DNA of 64,000 bases from Hemibagrus wyckioides (taxonomy: Eukaryota; Chordata; Actinopteri; Siluriformes; Bagridae): positions 10,510,657 through 10,574,656 of the forward strand of contig NC_080718.1 in assembly GCF_019097595.1 (NCBI RefSeq), in the 5' to 3' direction. Shown one piece after another: positions 1 to 18,100 of the stretch (positions are counted from its first letter, which is position 1; each line of letters starts with the position of its first letter). Below the pieces are notes generated by a model. It was not told where the DNA came from. It saw only the letters and a program-made list of their open reading frames with translations, and made no database searches. A program made the position numbers and the translations under genes.

Positions 1-145
1 TATGATGGCACTGTTCCAGTGCAATCGTACCACCTCCTACAGGTAGGTCCTGAGTTCAGTAACATGGTGCACTTCCTGGTCTTCATGATTGTCACATTGC
101 CAATTTTTCATGTGAACTGTGCTCTGTTTCAACTGCCAGTGTGAA
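1..145 (+). other. Open stretch at the left edge, undecided
   Basis: Frame 1 is open from the first base to a stop near 148, and a consensus-like donor (CAG then GTAGGT) lies at about 42-48. The reverse strand is also open beside a TAG/GAGG acceptor-like site. No family motif is visible. It may be the edge of an exon or chance; there is no positive evidence for coding. Confidence 0.12.
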
Positions 146-1429
146 AGCTCTTTATTTACTGAGACAGTAAAGAATTTCTGTCATGTCAAACTATCACATT
201 CAAAGCGTCTAGCATGTTAGAAATTTAGTGAAGAGAGGAAATACCAAAGAAACACATTCACTCGGCCGCTTTACACCTAGTCGCTTAAGCAATGCTGTTC
301 AGACCTGCACAGAGATGACATCAGTATGATGTTACGGTATAGCCAGTCTGTTTACAAGTACACAGGTTAGCAGGCTGACTCAAGCCTCTGCATGATCACC
401 GAGAGTACAAACTCCTGCCATCCACGCTCAGACTCATGACTCGGGTATGAGCTCACTGTCAGGAAGCTGTGACAGTCTACATCGAAATACCCACAAATCC
501 TCATAAATAATCTTGTATTTTTATTTCAGAAAGGCGTTAGGCCAGATTAAAACAAATGCACAATAGGGGATGTTGATTTCCACTTGATGCAAACAAACAC
601 GGTTCAACTTTTAGTTTCCTTCCAGCATTTGGCAATGTTCAGAGTGTTGGTTGGGGTGAGGCAGAAACACTCCTTACCACTGTGGTGAGAAACGGCTGAA
701 TCACACACACACACACTCACACACACTTTGCCTATGCATATCTGTGGTATGATGTTACACTGCAAGATAATATGTGAAAAAATTCTGAGGTGTGTGTGGT
801 CTGGACACAACCTTAAGAAATAAAAGTTAAGAAATAAAATGGTACTGTACTAAACTGTTTTGACATGTCATAAAATAATTAAAATAATTAAAAACAAAAT
901 AAAACAAAAACTAATAAACTCTGCTTCCATTAAATACACAACTCTACTGGAATTAAGAGCAGTAACAACCACACAAGCTTCTCAACAAATCAAGGAATAT
1001 ACCCAATTCGGCTATACCTAGACATATCAAAAAGGTATCAGGTATATCATAAAGACATCAGGAAGGATCTTCTATTAAGTTTCTTGTTTCATCACTAGAA
1101 ACCTGCTGTGCTCCCCACCACCAACCGAGCCAGCTGTTCAGTTTCATCTGCTTCACATAGGACAGAGAAGCTTAGGCATGTAGTCTGACCCAGTAAACAC
1201 ATCAGAGGAGATAACACTGTCTGAGAGCAGAACACCGGTCACTAGTTAAACAATAACGAAAAGCAGAACAAGAACCAAAATATCTAACAAGCAAAGACTC
1301 AAAGCAAAGATAGTGATAAAGAAGAAACAAATTCTCCAAGAATAACATACTGTTTAAACTAATGATCTAATCCTAATTATCTGTGGTCTAAATCTGCCTC
1401 TTTCATGACATGATTATATATGATGCATG

Positions 1430-1765
1430 GTCCACTCCGGAAGTATTGGAACATCAATTCCAATTATTTTGTTTTTGCTCTAAGACATCTGTGTTGGAGA
1501 TCAAAAGATAAAAAATGATACGATAGATCAGAATTTCAGCATCTTAATGTGTTAAACAACTTGGAACATGGCACAGGTGGCAGCACACCGCCTAGCCATT
1601 AAATGAGCACAAGTATTGGAACAGCAGATAGCAGTTAATATCTGGTTGCATATTTGCTTTCAGTAAGTTCAGCAGCATCATCAGCAAACTGATGCATTCT
1701 TCTTTTGTGATGCTTTTCCAGGGTTTTTACCGCAGATTCTTTCATTTGGTGTGGCTTGTTTTGTT
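1430..1765. mobile_element. Tc1/mariner-like transposon fragment
   Basis: The phrase AAGTATTGGAACA near 1440 recurs near 1613 (AAGTATTGGAACAGCAG), with TGTGTTAAACAACTTGGAACATGG between them. This pattern is typical of a common teleost Tc1/mariner family as I remember it. No transposase frame survives. The ends are approximate. Confidence 0.5.
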
Positions 1766-2074
1766 ACGTTTCTGCCCCGATTCAATACGATTAGTTTCAG
1801 TTTAATTGATGATTCTAGATTTCACTCAGCATGGCACAACATACACTAACAGTCATATTTATCTATATAATTTATTACATTTTTATATTTATATATATAT
1901 TTTTTCATTCCTATCTTTATAGTAAAATTTATTTATATTGCAATTCTATTCATAGTCTATTTTTATAACAGACCTTTCCCTGCATGTCATACTGTGTATG
2001 GTTGTGTATATGACAAAAAATATATTTTTTATTTTTTTCTCTCCTTTGCTCTCTTGCTCTTTCTTTCTCTCAAC

Positions 2075-2218
2075 ACAAACACAGACAGACAGATACAGAC
2101 ACAGCCAGACAGCCAGACATACAGACGGAGACACACAGGCAGAGACGCACAAAGATGCACAGACAGAAGGACACACAGACAGAGACGCATAGGCAGACAC
2201 ACATGCAGACAGACAGAA
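2075..2218. repeat. CAGA/CACA-rich simple repeat
   Basis: Imperfect CAGACA and ACACAG words run for about 140 bases. They generate spurious open frames on both strands, Cys-rich on the minus strand and Thr/Arg-rich on the plus strand. Confidence 0.85.
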
Positions 2219-2219
2219 A

Positions 2220-4620
2220 AAAACGACACGTACATTGAGTGTCATTTAAATACTGTGTTACTTTTCGATTCAAACCAGATCTTGTGATGCGTATCGTACA
2301 TTGATATACCTACTTCCCGATTTGAATCGTTCATTTCTTTACATCCCCACTAACCATGGATAACAAACAGTCTTTATATGATATGCTACTGTACTACTCT
2401 GGCATAGTATGTAGGATATGGTATTTAATCTCTGTGTCGTTTGCATTATCAGAAGCCACAAATGAGAAAAAGCAAATTCTCTACCCACAGCTGAGTTATG
2501 CAATGTTCTACCTTCTTTATCTATTAAAATTTCTGGCTATGGTTTTCCAGACACATACAAACCCTGCATGCAGACTAACATGATCCACTGTACCGTACGT
2601 ATGGGTAACGGATCCGTAGAGGCTTCTTTATCTACAGTTATTACTGAAGTGCTCCCCGGATTCTTCTTTAAATTTGCGACGAATTGTCTGCATTGACCTT
2701 AAACTAAACATGACACAAGCGCTGTACTGTTGAGAAGTGTCTAATCATTAGCCGACGGATTTTGAACGCGGCCTTCTTAGCAGGTGGCCGCATTCCATCT
2801 GAGGCCAACAACAAAATTCCTCACACCTGACAGAGGACCAATTTACATTCTTTCACAGCAAGGAAGCTTGTCAGAAACCCGAGTAAATTTTCCTCCCCTC
2901 CTCACATGAACGTCACTTAATGCTCAGACGAAGGCAAAAACATTAGAAGAGTAGGTCAAAGCGGGAAACGAAGAACAGTGAGCAATTCTGTCCAGACATC
3001 AGACCTAGACGTGCACAGACAGGCAAAGCTGACGTTTCCTAAGATAAGCAGGAAACAGAGAAATGACTAAAACAGACTTGCTGTATTTCAGCCGGAAGGC
3101 ATAAGTTTAGTTACACAATGTCCACTGAAATGTGATTTCAAGCACAGTGACTTTCATTGCCATTTTCAGACAAAACGGATGTTCAGTAAAACAGGATACT
3201 TTGGAGGTAATAAATTTACACTGTATGTGTGGTTCTTGCACTAGAACCACCTAACATAGGAGTGCTGATTTCCTGATCATATCATGCCAGTAAAAGGGTC
3301 TGGGTTTCAGAAATCGAATCTTTTAATCTTACCTTCACTGTGTAAGCCTTAAGCTCATTTTAACCTCATTTTACTGCAACATGTGAAATTTGAATCCTTA
3401 TCACGTTTTTCCTCAGTGAGCACGAAGCAAACGACTTTATCATCACGACAATCTAAGGGGAGGGAAAAAAAATTCCCAACAATTCAGTAATTATTAACTC
3501 AAGTTAAAGCCAGTGTAGTATTCTGAAACTTTAAGCTCATAGTCAGTTACCTCAGCTAACTTGAAAGTGTTCACACTAAAAATTCCAATAAGAAGTGAAC
3601 TTCAACAACCCGGATGATGCATTTATCCAACTGAAAAACAAAACAAAACGTGTGGAATGTTGGACACTTCATGTACTCAACGTTTGCAGCTTTGCTTATG
3701 TAGTGGCAGAGGTGCGGAGCTACCAGGAGCTGACACTTGGATGAGAAAATCTTTCATGACAGCCATCAACACTCCGCTGAACAAGACATCTTACAAAAGT
3801 CTATCAAGTTAAAAATTCACCGTATTCTTCTAAAGCTGGCAATGCAACACCAATGAGTGCTTCCTAAATTCCTTTTTTTTTTAAAATTCCTTAATTTTAA
3901 AAAAAAAAAGTACTTTGTTGGTTTATTTTACAGGGACAGTGCTCCTTAAAAAACAAAGAAAACTGAGCCAGAGTTAGCCCTAATTTTCATCGCTTGTGTC
4001 TGGTCAGTAGCAACCTAGAGTTAAAATAAACTCAAGATTAAAAAAAACAAACAAACAAAAAAAAACAACACATACCAATAATAAAAGTAGCAGGGAAAGA
4101 TTCGTCCAATAAAAGTGCAGGACAACTTATCTTATAATAAGACAAGTTTAGAAATTCAGTTCAGTTCAAATAAAGTGCATCAATAAGTGAATGCTGGAAT
4201 TGTTGGTGATCTAAAAGCAATAAAAAAAATGTTATACTTAAATGAATCAAAATATGGAGTTTTTCCCTTTCCTTTAAATAAGAAACCAGTCGGAGTATAT
4301 GATGTTTTCCTGCATGGGTTTGTGTGGTTTCTGCTTGTGGTACTGTGCTGGTTTATTGTCGATTTTCCATTTTATTTTTTTACTTTTTAAATATTCAGAA
4401 ATATTTCCTGAGCCGGCAGAAAATGTTTGCTCGGGTATTATAGAAAGATGACAAATCTAGCTGTGACAAAAAAAACATTTATTACATCTATTGCAAATTG
4501 CACTGTGATATTTATTAAAGCTGTAATTAGATTTTTTTAAAATTACTTTAAAAATCCCTCATTTTGAAGCTTATTAGTTATTAACAAACTTTCGATCAGA
4601 ATCCTATATACTGTAGGTTT
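2220..4620. other. Non-coding stretch without recognised genes
   Basis: Mostly AT-rich single-copy-looking DNA with short A and T runs near 3876-3910 and 4040-4070. Minus-strand acceptor-like sites (polypyrimidine then TTAG) occur near 3049 and 3457 and another near 1223, but none is followed by a convincing exon with a matching donor. Confidence 0.4.
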
Positions 4621-4627
4621 TAGCAGG

Positions 4628-4812
4628 AAATGGCAGCTTAGTGGTTAAGATTTTGATCTATGAATTTGATGGTTGTGAGTTCATATCCCAGGACCAGCAA
4701 ACTGCCACTTCAGAGCTTCTGAGCCCTTAACCCTCAGCTGTATAAAGGAGATAAACATAAGTTGGTCTGGATAACAGCATTGGCCAAATGCCGTATAAGA
4801 AAAAGTGAAATC
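4628..4812 (+). mobile_element. tRNA-derived SINE
   Basis: An A-box-like CAGCTTAGTGG near 4634 is followed by a B-box-like GAGTTCATATCCC near 4675. The body then reads GAGCCCTTAACCCTCAGCTG, and the tail ends with GGCCAAATGCCGTATAAG. The same body occurs at 14.96 kb, so this is a dispersed SINE family. It is several percent diverged and no target-site duplication is obvious. Confidence 0.75.
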
Positions 4813-5964
4813 ATGCCATTACTAGTTACCAGCAAGTTTGCCATCTCTTATTTATTTCTCACCTGGTTGCCAGGTATTAGATAATTCTACAAAAGATGCA
4901 ACTGCTTCTCTGCTGTTCTTCCGCACATAATATACAGCAGAAATGATTTACCATACAGAAGCAGCACATAAATCCACTGTGTTAACATATAAACATTACA
5001 ATACCACATGCAGAACAAAGTCATACAGCCAAATCATGAATATCAAATTCTCTGTCTTTCTGCAGGATGCATCCTGGCCGTTTAGCTGTGAACATGCTTC
5101 GAGCTTACTGTAAGAGCATGCCTTGCAAATTTCATCTAGACGAGAAGTCTGGTTTTGTTTGTCTCGCCCGAATTTTCCACACAGTCAAAGCAGTTACCAT
5201 GGAGCCTTCACGGAGGACAAACGCGGAAATATCGGAAATACCTTGAGTAAATAATAAGGCTGGATTAAAGAGCAAATAAAAAAATCTCTTAGCATGGAGG
5301 CATAATGTCTGAATGCGCATGTGAAACTCTGAATATTTTTTTAGTATTACAACATATACAGACATGGATGCCAAAAATATAGAGTAACGCAGAAGTAAAA
5401 GACATTAACATACCTAGAGAATGAGGTGAGTGGAAAACATCTGTGTCTCAGGTATTAACTATTACAGGTGAGAAAATCCAAATGTCTAACTTTAGACATG
5501 CAAAGGACAAAATATTTCATCTCGAATATTTCCAAAGGGAAAGAAAAAAGTGCTAGTAAAAAAAAAAAAAAAAAAAAGTTATGAGTCAACTCCCAAACTT
5601 CAGGGCATAAGCTATAATCTGACTAATGTGAGCAGATAGAGGAGAGGAATCATGGGGAGTGGCATTGTCAAGACACTCCTTTCGCACACTATTAAAACAT
5701 CCCTCATTACGTCATACATCCTCATCAAACTTTAGACTCTGATCCTAAACGAGCCGCCCCATAAAACCTAAAAATGAAAAACTGACCTTACCTGAGTCTA
5801 GCCTGCTGAAATTGCACTCAATCTAGCGATACAGCGTAGCAGCAGAAATGTATTTCTCCAGCCTTAGCTTTTGAAAAAATGCAAAAAACCTGCAAACATG
5901 TAAACATCCACATGATCTTTTCTGCAGGAAGCAGGAACCATAGGCAGAGTTAACATGCACTTAC

Positions 5965-11060
<5,096 letters not shown>

Positions 11061-12227
11061 GTCCCTCAGGCTTCAGACACTTTAACCTAAAAACAGAAAA
11101 AAACAAAAATGAAACTTGTGCTTGCCAGACTGACACAAGATATTATGTTTAAAGATGCTATCTGGTGTCTGCTTTTCAGAGTCCTAACAAGACTGGACAA
11201 AAACTGTGAATCTGAATCTGAAGAAACGTCACTAGTGTGAGTCAGAGCTGTTTATCAGCTGCAGTGTCGTTGTGAGCAGTTTGGCCAGTCATTTAGTTAC
11301 AGACATTGTTGACATAGGATGTGAGTAAAATCAGGTTTGAATATTTACACTGGTGTCAGATATCCCATACTCACTAGGAAAGAAGAATTAAAAAACCAAA
11401 CCTTTTTCCAGAATCAACTAAACCACAGAAACTTAACCTTCAACCGAGATTTAAAAGCAAGCAATCCAATGATTCTATAGAAATATCCACCGACTATAGG
11501 AGTTTGGAAGCTAAAGGCATGTTTATCTGCTCAATTCACTTGAGATTTGTTTTGGAGCCTTCAATAAGAAAAATAGGCTTTCCCAAATCTGTCTGAACGG
11601 TACCACTATCTGTCCCGGCAAGTCACAGTCTGATCGAAGTAAACGACCTCACCCTAGCAGCTATATCACATAATAATAACAACAACAACAAACACTAGTT
11701 TTTTCCTTCCTCCATCCAAGACTTTTAATGCAACTTCAATCTAAATATTTTGACATGATTTGTCCTTCGATGCAGCCCTTACTTCATGGCTCAAGCATTC
11801 AGATCCATGGAGTTAACCCAGAGCCATGCATTCCAGCTGCCCCCTGCTTTTGCCCTCCATTCTGAGGGAAATGGCTATGAAGCGTTATCGGGCCGCAAGA
11901 GGGGAAATTCCTGCCATTCCTGTGCAACAGAGTAAATCAGTGTTCTGTGTAAGCTTGTGCCAGCCACTTGCCACCTCACTGTATATCTGCCAGTGGGCAG
12001 AGAAAAGCCAGTGGGCTGCTAGAACTGCGGCTCTGAAGCTTTTTCCAGCTGGACTGATTGACCAAATGCTGAAACCAAAACAATGTATGAAAAAAAAAGT
12101 TCCTTAATTAGACTTCATATAAAATTCATGCATTTATTACATGTACAGCACAGTCCTTGATTTAAAATAAATAAATAAACAAACAAACAAACTCACAGGA
12201 GAATCCTGACCATTGATAGAAACATAC

Positions 12228-12232
12228 AGAAT

Positions 12233-12278
<46 letters not shown>

Positions 12279-12279
12279 G

Positions 12280-12371
<92 letters not shown>

Positions 12372-12390
12372 GTATATATAATATACAGAA
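12228..12390. repeat. (AT)n microsatellite
   Basis: About 150 bases of near-perfect AT, interrupted by ACACATGT and ACATAT. Confidence 0.95.
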
Positions 12391-12445
12391 ATCTCTATGC
12401 AGTCTATGCAATATTAACTATAATAATATTTGTGCAACATAGCTA

Positions 12446-12532
12446 TGCAATATTTTGTTGTTGCTCAGGAAGGAAGTGACCTCACATCAAGATGATAATG
12501 AAAAAATTTACAAAATGCATGCCTGATAAAAA
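12446..12532. repeat. Dispersed repeat, copy 1 of 2
   Basis: It begins CAATATTTTGTTGTTGCTC and ends AAAATGCATGCCTGATAAAA, shared with 16169-16262. Family unknown. Confidence 0.6.
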
Positions 12533-12649
12533 GCTACATGGGGATTCAAGAATTATTAACTAAATCTCACCTTGAAAGCTATAACATAGAAAAGCACAAA
12601 GCCTTTCAGACAAGCTATGAATGTTAGTACGGATATAATGGAATAAGAA

Positions 12650-12682
12650 AAGATGGATGGATGGATGGATAAATAAATAAAG
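12650..12682. repeat. (GGAT)n/(AAAT)n microsatellite
   Basis: GATGGATGGATGGATGGATAAATAAATAAA is read directly, as two adjoining four-base repeats in about 30 bases. Confidence 0.85.
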
Positions 12683-13394
12683 GTGCAGATGAAAAAGTTT
12701 TAGATTTTTAATCCATGCTCCAAATGTTAATCAGACTGTGTAATAAATATTGCACTGTGTAAATAGCCAAAGTCAAATCTACATATCTAATCAGTCTTTG
12801 CCAAAAGAAAAGCTCCAAAACAAAGGACTCAAAGTCAAAGGCAGGAAATGAAAGTTTTGCTACTTAGACAAGAGCTGGACGTCTGTGGGTTGTTTCGCTG
12901 CAGCAAGATCATGGACAGAACTCTGCAGCATTTCCTACATCAATAATCAACCCTCGAAAACCTAAGTTAGTTCATCACTCTTGAATGAAATTAGATTAAT
13001 TATAGAGAAAGGACTCGTGTACTCGTCTCCTGCTATTCCGGTGAGATTCTGCTTTTGGAATGGGAACAAGATCAAAGATCACAGCAGCAGGAATTCTTCA
13101 GGGATTAAGTTGGGCATTGTTCCTCAGTGTAATCACCGAGCTCCGCTATGAGCCGACAACCTGCTCCACCAAAACCATCGGCCACGAGAGGGTTGGTGAT
13201 TATCTCTCAGAGGCTGAGTGGAGCTCTGTGTGTGTGTGTGTGTGTGTGTTATATACTCAAACCCAAACACATTCAGTTAAGCTGCTGGTCTACAAGCACA
13301 CACCTTTCACTAACAGATTTAAGTAGTGCTTCTACATGTTAGTAACTTGTGCAGGAGTCAGACTGGAGTTTGAAATAGTGCAAAAAAGGAGCTG

Positions 13395-13510
13395 AAGTCC
13401 CTTTAAATGGTGTTTATGGCATGACCCCAGGACAACTCCTCCATAAATATGCAGGGGGCAGGTCACAATGTGTCCAAGGCTATTTATGCTATTGTGAAAC
13501 ATGCACAAAA
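13395..13510. promoter_or_regulatory. Candidate conserved regulatory element
   Basis: A non-repetitive stretch holding CCATAAATATGC (CArG-like), GGCTATTTATGC (MEF2-like) and CAGGTCACAATG. The clustering of A/T-core muscle-type sites is suggestive. Conservation could not be tested. Confidence 0.2.
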
Positions 13511-13644
13511 AAAGGAAAAGACTAGTTCTTATTGTTACTCGAAAGAGCAGTCTTTACAACTAAGTGGAACTTTTCAACTAATCAACAATATAGTATTTTT
13601 TAATTAAAGAAAACATGAACTAATTCCTAATATTCAGTTCTCTT

Positions 13645-13718
13645 CAGTAAACACTTTATCTTAGTCAGGGTATACACACAGACACTCACACACTCGCTCA
13701 CAAGCTCACACACACACG

Positions 13719-13759
<41 letters not shown>

Positions 13760-13760
13760 C
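13645..13760 (+). repeat. Truncated dispersed repeat with (AC)n
   Basis: ACACTTTATCTTAGTCAGGG matches the start of the common teleost repeat seen elsewhere here. It runs directly into ACACTCACACACTCGCTCAC and about 45 bases of (AC)n. Confidence 0.65.
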
Positions 13761-13854
13761 AGCAAATCCGCTACCAGCAGGTTTGTGGGATAAAACCAGA
13801 AAATTCTAAGGAACCTATAAACATGAGGTGGACATGTAAAACTCTACAATAGGA

Positions 13855-14425
13855 CTTTTCCCACTGAGCTTAACCCCGGATTATCATCGTTCTAAACCCT
13901 GCTTTGAACCCAGAGTAGAGGAACATTTCACTAATTTAAAAGTGGGGCAGTAGTTGGACAGAAAATAAGAAAAATGTCAAAATGCCGATAAAACAAGTCA
14001 GTTGTTGAGAGAGTTTTATTGAAGAAGTCAGGACAAGTTCAGGACAAACTGGATAGAACAGTCAGAAATAATAATAATAAGAGTATTAAAGGAACTAACT
14101 GAAATATTAGTGAAAGCTGGATATCAGTGAATGCCTGACCAGTTGGTGGTCTATTTATGTGGCAAAAGCATCACTGGAGCGTGAGACAAGCCTGCCCTTA
14201 ATTCTGTATTTATCCAATCACGGTTGTTGACGGCACAAATTTGCAAATAAGAAGGTTTAAGCCAGGGTTTAGGAATGTACAGTGTGAAACAGTATCAGAT
14301 TATGAAGAGCCAGGATGAATTGGTAAAGTGTGAGCAGTGTGAAACGGGACACTTGATAACCCAGGATTCAGTTTACAACAATGCAGGATTAACTTCAAGT
14401 GTGAAAAGCGCTCGAGACAGTAAGC
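13855..14425. mobile_element. Non-autonomous hAT-like element, copy A
   Basis: The left end (CTTTTCCCACTGAGCTTAA, then CCCCGGATTATC) is similar, in inverted orientation, to the right end (TTAACTTCAAGTGTGAAAAG). These are imperfect terminal inverted repeats. The interior GTGAAAGCTGGATATCAGTG and GCCAGGGTTTAGGAATGTA recur in the copy at 26.6-27.3 kb. No coding capacity is seen. hAT is inferred from the style of the ends; other TIR families remain possible. Confidence 0.55.
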
Positions 14426-14717
14426 TGAGCTCAGGATTGAACCGAATAATGAAATGTCCTACACATATCTGCAAACCTCTCGTCCATCTGGACAAACCCT
14501 CAAGTCTCACGTGAAAGTGGAAATGTGTCATATCTGTATGTGATATGTAACAAGTTTTAAAAAGAGTTTAAAATATTAAAGATTTGCTCAAACATAGTTA
14601 CATTTAACAATGAAGCAGTCACTCCTGTAGCTGCCATTAAAAGCCCAGCTTCAGCTCAACACGTCTCAATCAGCTCAGTTCAATCGTCAGGGCACTGATC
14701 AGGGAGTCGCCATTTTA

Positions 14718-14719
14718 AG

Positions 14720-14780
<61 letters not shown>

Positions 14781-14814
14781 GCTCTCCTTATCTCTCATTC
14801 TCCCTCTCTCTCAC

Positions 14815-14850
<36 letters not shown>
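14718..14850. repeat. (CTGT)n then (CT)n microsatellites
   Basis: About 55 bases of CTGT units (14720-14775) are followed by a CTCT-rich linker and a (CT)n tract near 14818-14850. Confidence 0.95.
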
Positions 14851-14853
<3 letters not shown>

Positions 14854-14957
14854 ATCGCAAAATCCTTCCAGTGCACTGAAACATTCACTGTCAAAAATAT
14901 CCCAGAATGCACCACAAAAACCAGGGAGCATCATGCTTCCAGTATTTCCAAGAGATG

Positions 14958-15142
14958 TGGTAGCTTAGTGGTTAAGGTGTTGGACTACTGATTAGGAAGG
15001 TTGCGAGTTCAAATACCAGGTCCACTAATCTGCCACTGCTGGGCCCTTGAGTTAGGCCCTTAACCCTCAGTTGTATAAAATGTGGAAAAGTCACTCTAGA
15101 TAAAGGTGTCTGCCAAATGACAAATGTAAATGTAATGCTTTC
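14958..15142 (+). mobile_element. tRNA-derived SINE, best-preserved copy
   Basis: TAGCTTAGTGG at 14961 matches the pol III A-box consensus exactly, and GCGAGTTCAAATACC near 15004 is B-box-like. The body GCTGGGCCCTTGAGTTAGGC and tail GTCTGCCAAATGACAAATGT match the copy at 4.63 kb. It ends in a short AATGTAAATG tail. Confidence 0.85.
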
Positions 15143-15144
15143 TA

Positions 15145-18100
15145 TGTTCTCTAACTGGAAATGACATTTTCGGAACACTCGCAGCTCGATTTTTTTATTT
15201 ATAAATAAACTTCGTAGCAAAAGTCGCTTGCTCAATGATTACTCACTTCAGCATTTTTCATTTAACTTTATTTCATATTCTGTATTCGGGTTTGTTTGAG
15301 TCTAACAAATTTTAAGTGTGAAATCGTTTGAAAAAAAAGGAAAAGGTTTTAAAACAATGGTCTAGTCGTGTCGCTGGAAATCGAGTCATCGGTGTCCCAA
15401 AGTGTAGTGAGCCAGGGCCTGACCTTGTAGACAATATACCGATTCACAACCTAGAGAGCTATGAGCTGATTGAGACGCACCCTAGGAAAACACCACATAA
15501 CACACACACACACACAGATGTGTAACTGCCCAGCTGGCACCAAGTCAACAGCAACTAGGGAGCATTTGTTCCTCCAGCTGATAAAACATGCTAGCCACTC
15601 CATGACCTGTGAAACAACTGCCATAAAAACCACAAATAAGCAAGTGGATATTAAGGACATGTTCTCTAATTAGAGACAGATGAAGTAACTGACCACGTCT
15701 TTTGCATGCTGCTCTTCGGGTAGTAACAGTTTTGTTTTGTTTTGTTTTTTTTTAGACAGAAACAGATGCAGTTTAAGTTAAATCAGAGCCCTCAGTGGGA
15801 CAATAAGAGCAAGCACCAAATATGATGGGCTTGTTGATTGAGAACAGGCTAACCAGACCTAAAGAGACCTTATTCTTCCTTTGTGACATGCTGTTCCTGG
15901 AGCTATAAAAGCTCCCCAAAAGAGCAAGAATGAGCTCTGCAAAATAGTTGATCCTAATTATCTGCCCAACATGAGAAGAATGTTAAGTATCTGCTTTTGT
16001 TGCCCAAGTCTGAGCATTTGTAAAAGAAAAGACTCCCAAGGGAGCTTTTTATCTACAAAGAAATGTTTTAGATAAGAAATAAGACATACGGCGGTGAAGA
16101 AAACATAAGAGAAATCGCTGAAATATATCGGGAAAGGAATGATATTCATCATGTTGTGTAACCGCGCTGCAATATTTTGTTGTTGCTCGGGAAGGAAGTG
16201 ACATCACAAGATCACAAAAAAAAAAAAAAAAAAAAATTACAAAATGCATGCCTGATAAAAATCAAGTGAATCATCTTAAGGTGGTTCATAGAGAAACCCA
16301 TGCATCGTATATATACAAACTGTCACCTAAGCAGAAACGGACTCTTCAGGGTCAAAAATGCACAAAGTAACACTAGACAGCTTCTCTCTGCGAGTGAGCG
16401 ACAATTACTTCCTCAATTAAAACACGTCCGACAGCCAAACAAACAGCGTCTGAGCTGCCCTAAAAATAGCCCCTCCTTTCTTCCGTTGAAGCGAGGCCAC
16501 AAGTAGACCCATGGGATCAGTGGCGTACTCCATGGGCCTCTGAGGATAAAACAACCCGGTTGCACAATCTCTAGAGAAGCACCACAGCTAGATCTCCTTC
16601 AACTAAAATACTGTACATTGTGACAACTCTGGGCAGTGCTGAGTGATGGGCTGACTGAAGCTGAGGTTTTATTATTTCAGCACTGTGATGCATGTTTGTC
16701 CTGGATGACCTTGTTCTTACCTCAGACATCAGGCCTTTTTCTTTTCATAAGAGAAAATTCCTCTTTCCACACAGTTACACAATATAAGAGGAGTGTCCAC
16801 TTTCCCACATTTTATCTTTGGCAGCTTAACTCCGACACAAATCAGCTGCTCGCCGTCTGTCCTAACTTGGGGGGGGGGGTGACAAAACCCGTCATTCACT
16901 CCCAACCACACTTTTCACACACACACACACACACACACGCGCTATGGCTCCAATAACACTAGCATGTTAAGTTCCTTTCGGCTTCAGCTCTACACAAACC
17001 AAACAGCCCAATGAACACACTGCCTAATTAATCCATCGCCTGAAGCACAAGAACAAATACAAGGCAGACCAATCAAGACAGACGATATCCTATAAACTTA
17101 CTTTCTTTTCCAGACCATGCAACACCATAAAGAAAAATTCTGTTTGTACTTTCACAAAAAAAAGATTTTCAAGACAAACAGCACACACTCCTGCATCCCG
17201 CTCTGCATTCTCTAATGGGTTAATGATCATTTCCTGCTGTATCAAGATTAAGGCCCCGCAGCACAATTTGAAATGAAATAGTCCCAGAAACCATTAGCTC
17301 TCTGCAGCATAGTTAAGGCTGGAAAGTCTATTAAAAGATACCTTACAGAAATGTTGGCACTTCATGCGTGCAAAATCCAAAGAAAGGAACTGACCTTGAA
17401 CTGGGTCCAGCATACCACAGGCATTTCAGTCTCTTTTCTGGAGACTTCCTTTCAAGAAAAGTCTGAGAGATTTCTATATTTAAAGCCAGAATGTGGATGT
17501 AAAAAAAAAAAAGAAAAAAAAAAAAAAAGACATCACTTAACATTATAGGAAAGATTTTTTTTAAATTATAGCATGAAAAGAAGCAGCAAATACTATTTTA
17601 TTCCAAATCAAGCACAAGTGTCCATTATGGATGAAACTGCAGTGTATTATCATAAACACTGGCACAAAAGGAGAACTAAAATCGTTTTACGGTCGATTCT
17701 GTTCGCAATCCTGACCTCTCCAGCATGTGTTCTACACTGCTCCATGTTCAACCACAACTCTGGCAGGAAAACAGTACTTCAGACATGCACTGTGAATCCA
17801 CAGGGAATTTTAAGGTAGACAAGGTCAAAGCAAAAAACACTGGGCCTGTCTCTTTTTTTTTCTTTGAAACAGCTGGGTTCAATTACACTCATTTCAACCG
17901 GCAGAACTCGCAAAATCTACACATCTTCCGTCTGTCAAAACTAGAAGACAGGATAACACACGCTGGCACACACAAGTGTAAAATGAAAACGACAACAAAT
18001 GAATCGGTTAGGAAGATCTCTCCCTCTCTCTGTGTCTCGCTGCTATAGTACATTTCAAGGCACAGCATCTGGAGTTCATTGTGGAGAATTATTACATTCT

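Noticed and set aside
1201..1240. Possible terminal exon on the minus strand after GTGTTCTGCTCTCAG
   Set aside because: Two frames are open for 20-40 codons, neither with recognisable protein character; kept only as a place to look for the missing exons of the unnamed gene.
3340..3460. Minus-strand exon after CCCTCCCCTTAG
   Set aside because: A strong acceptor with a short open frame, but a stop precedes the nearest donor and the phase does not fit the upstream exon at 5965.
5776..5960. Minus-strand exon ending at a GTAAGG donor near 5788
   Set aside because: A good donor, but all frames after the available acceptors hit stops early; at most a non-coding exon.
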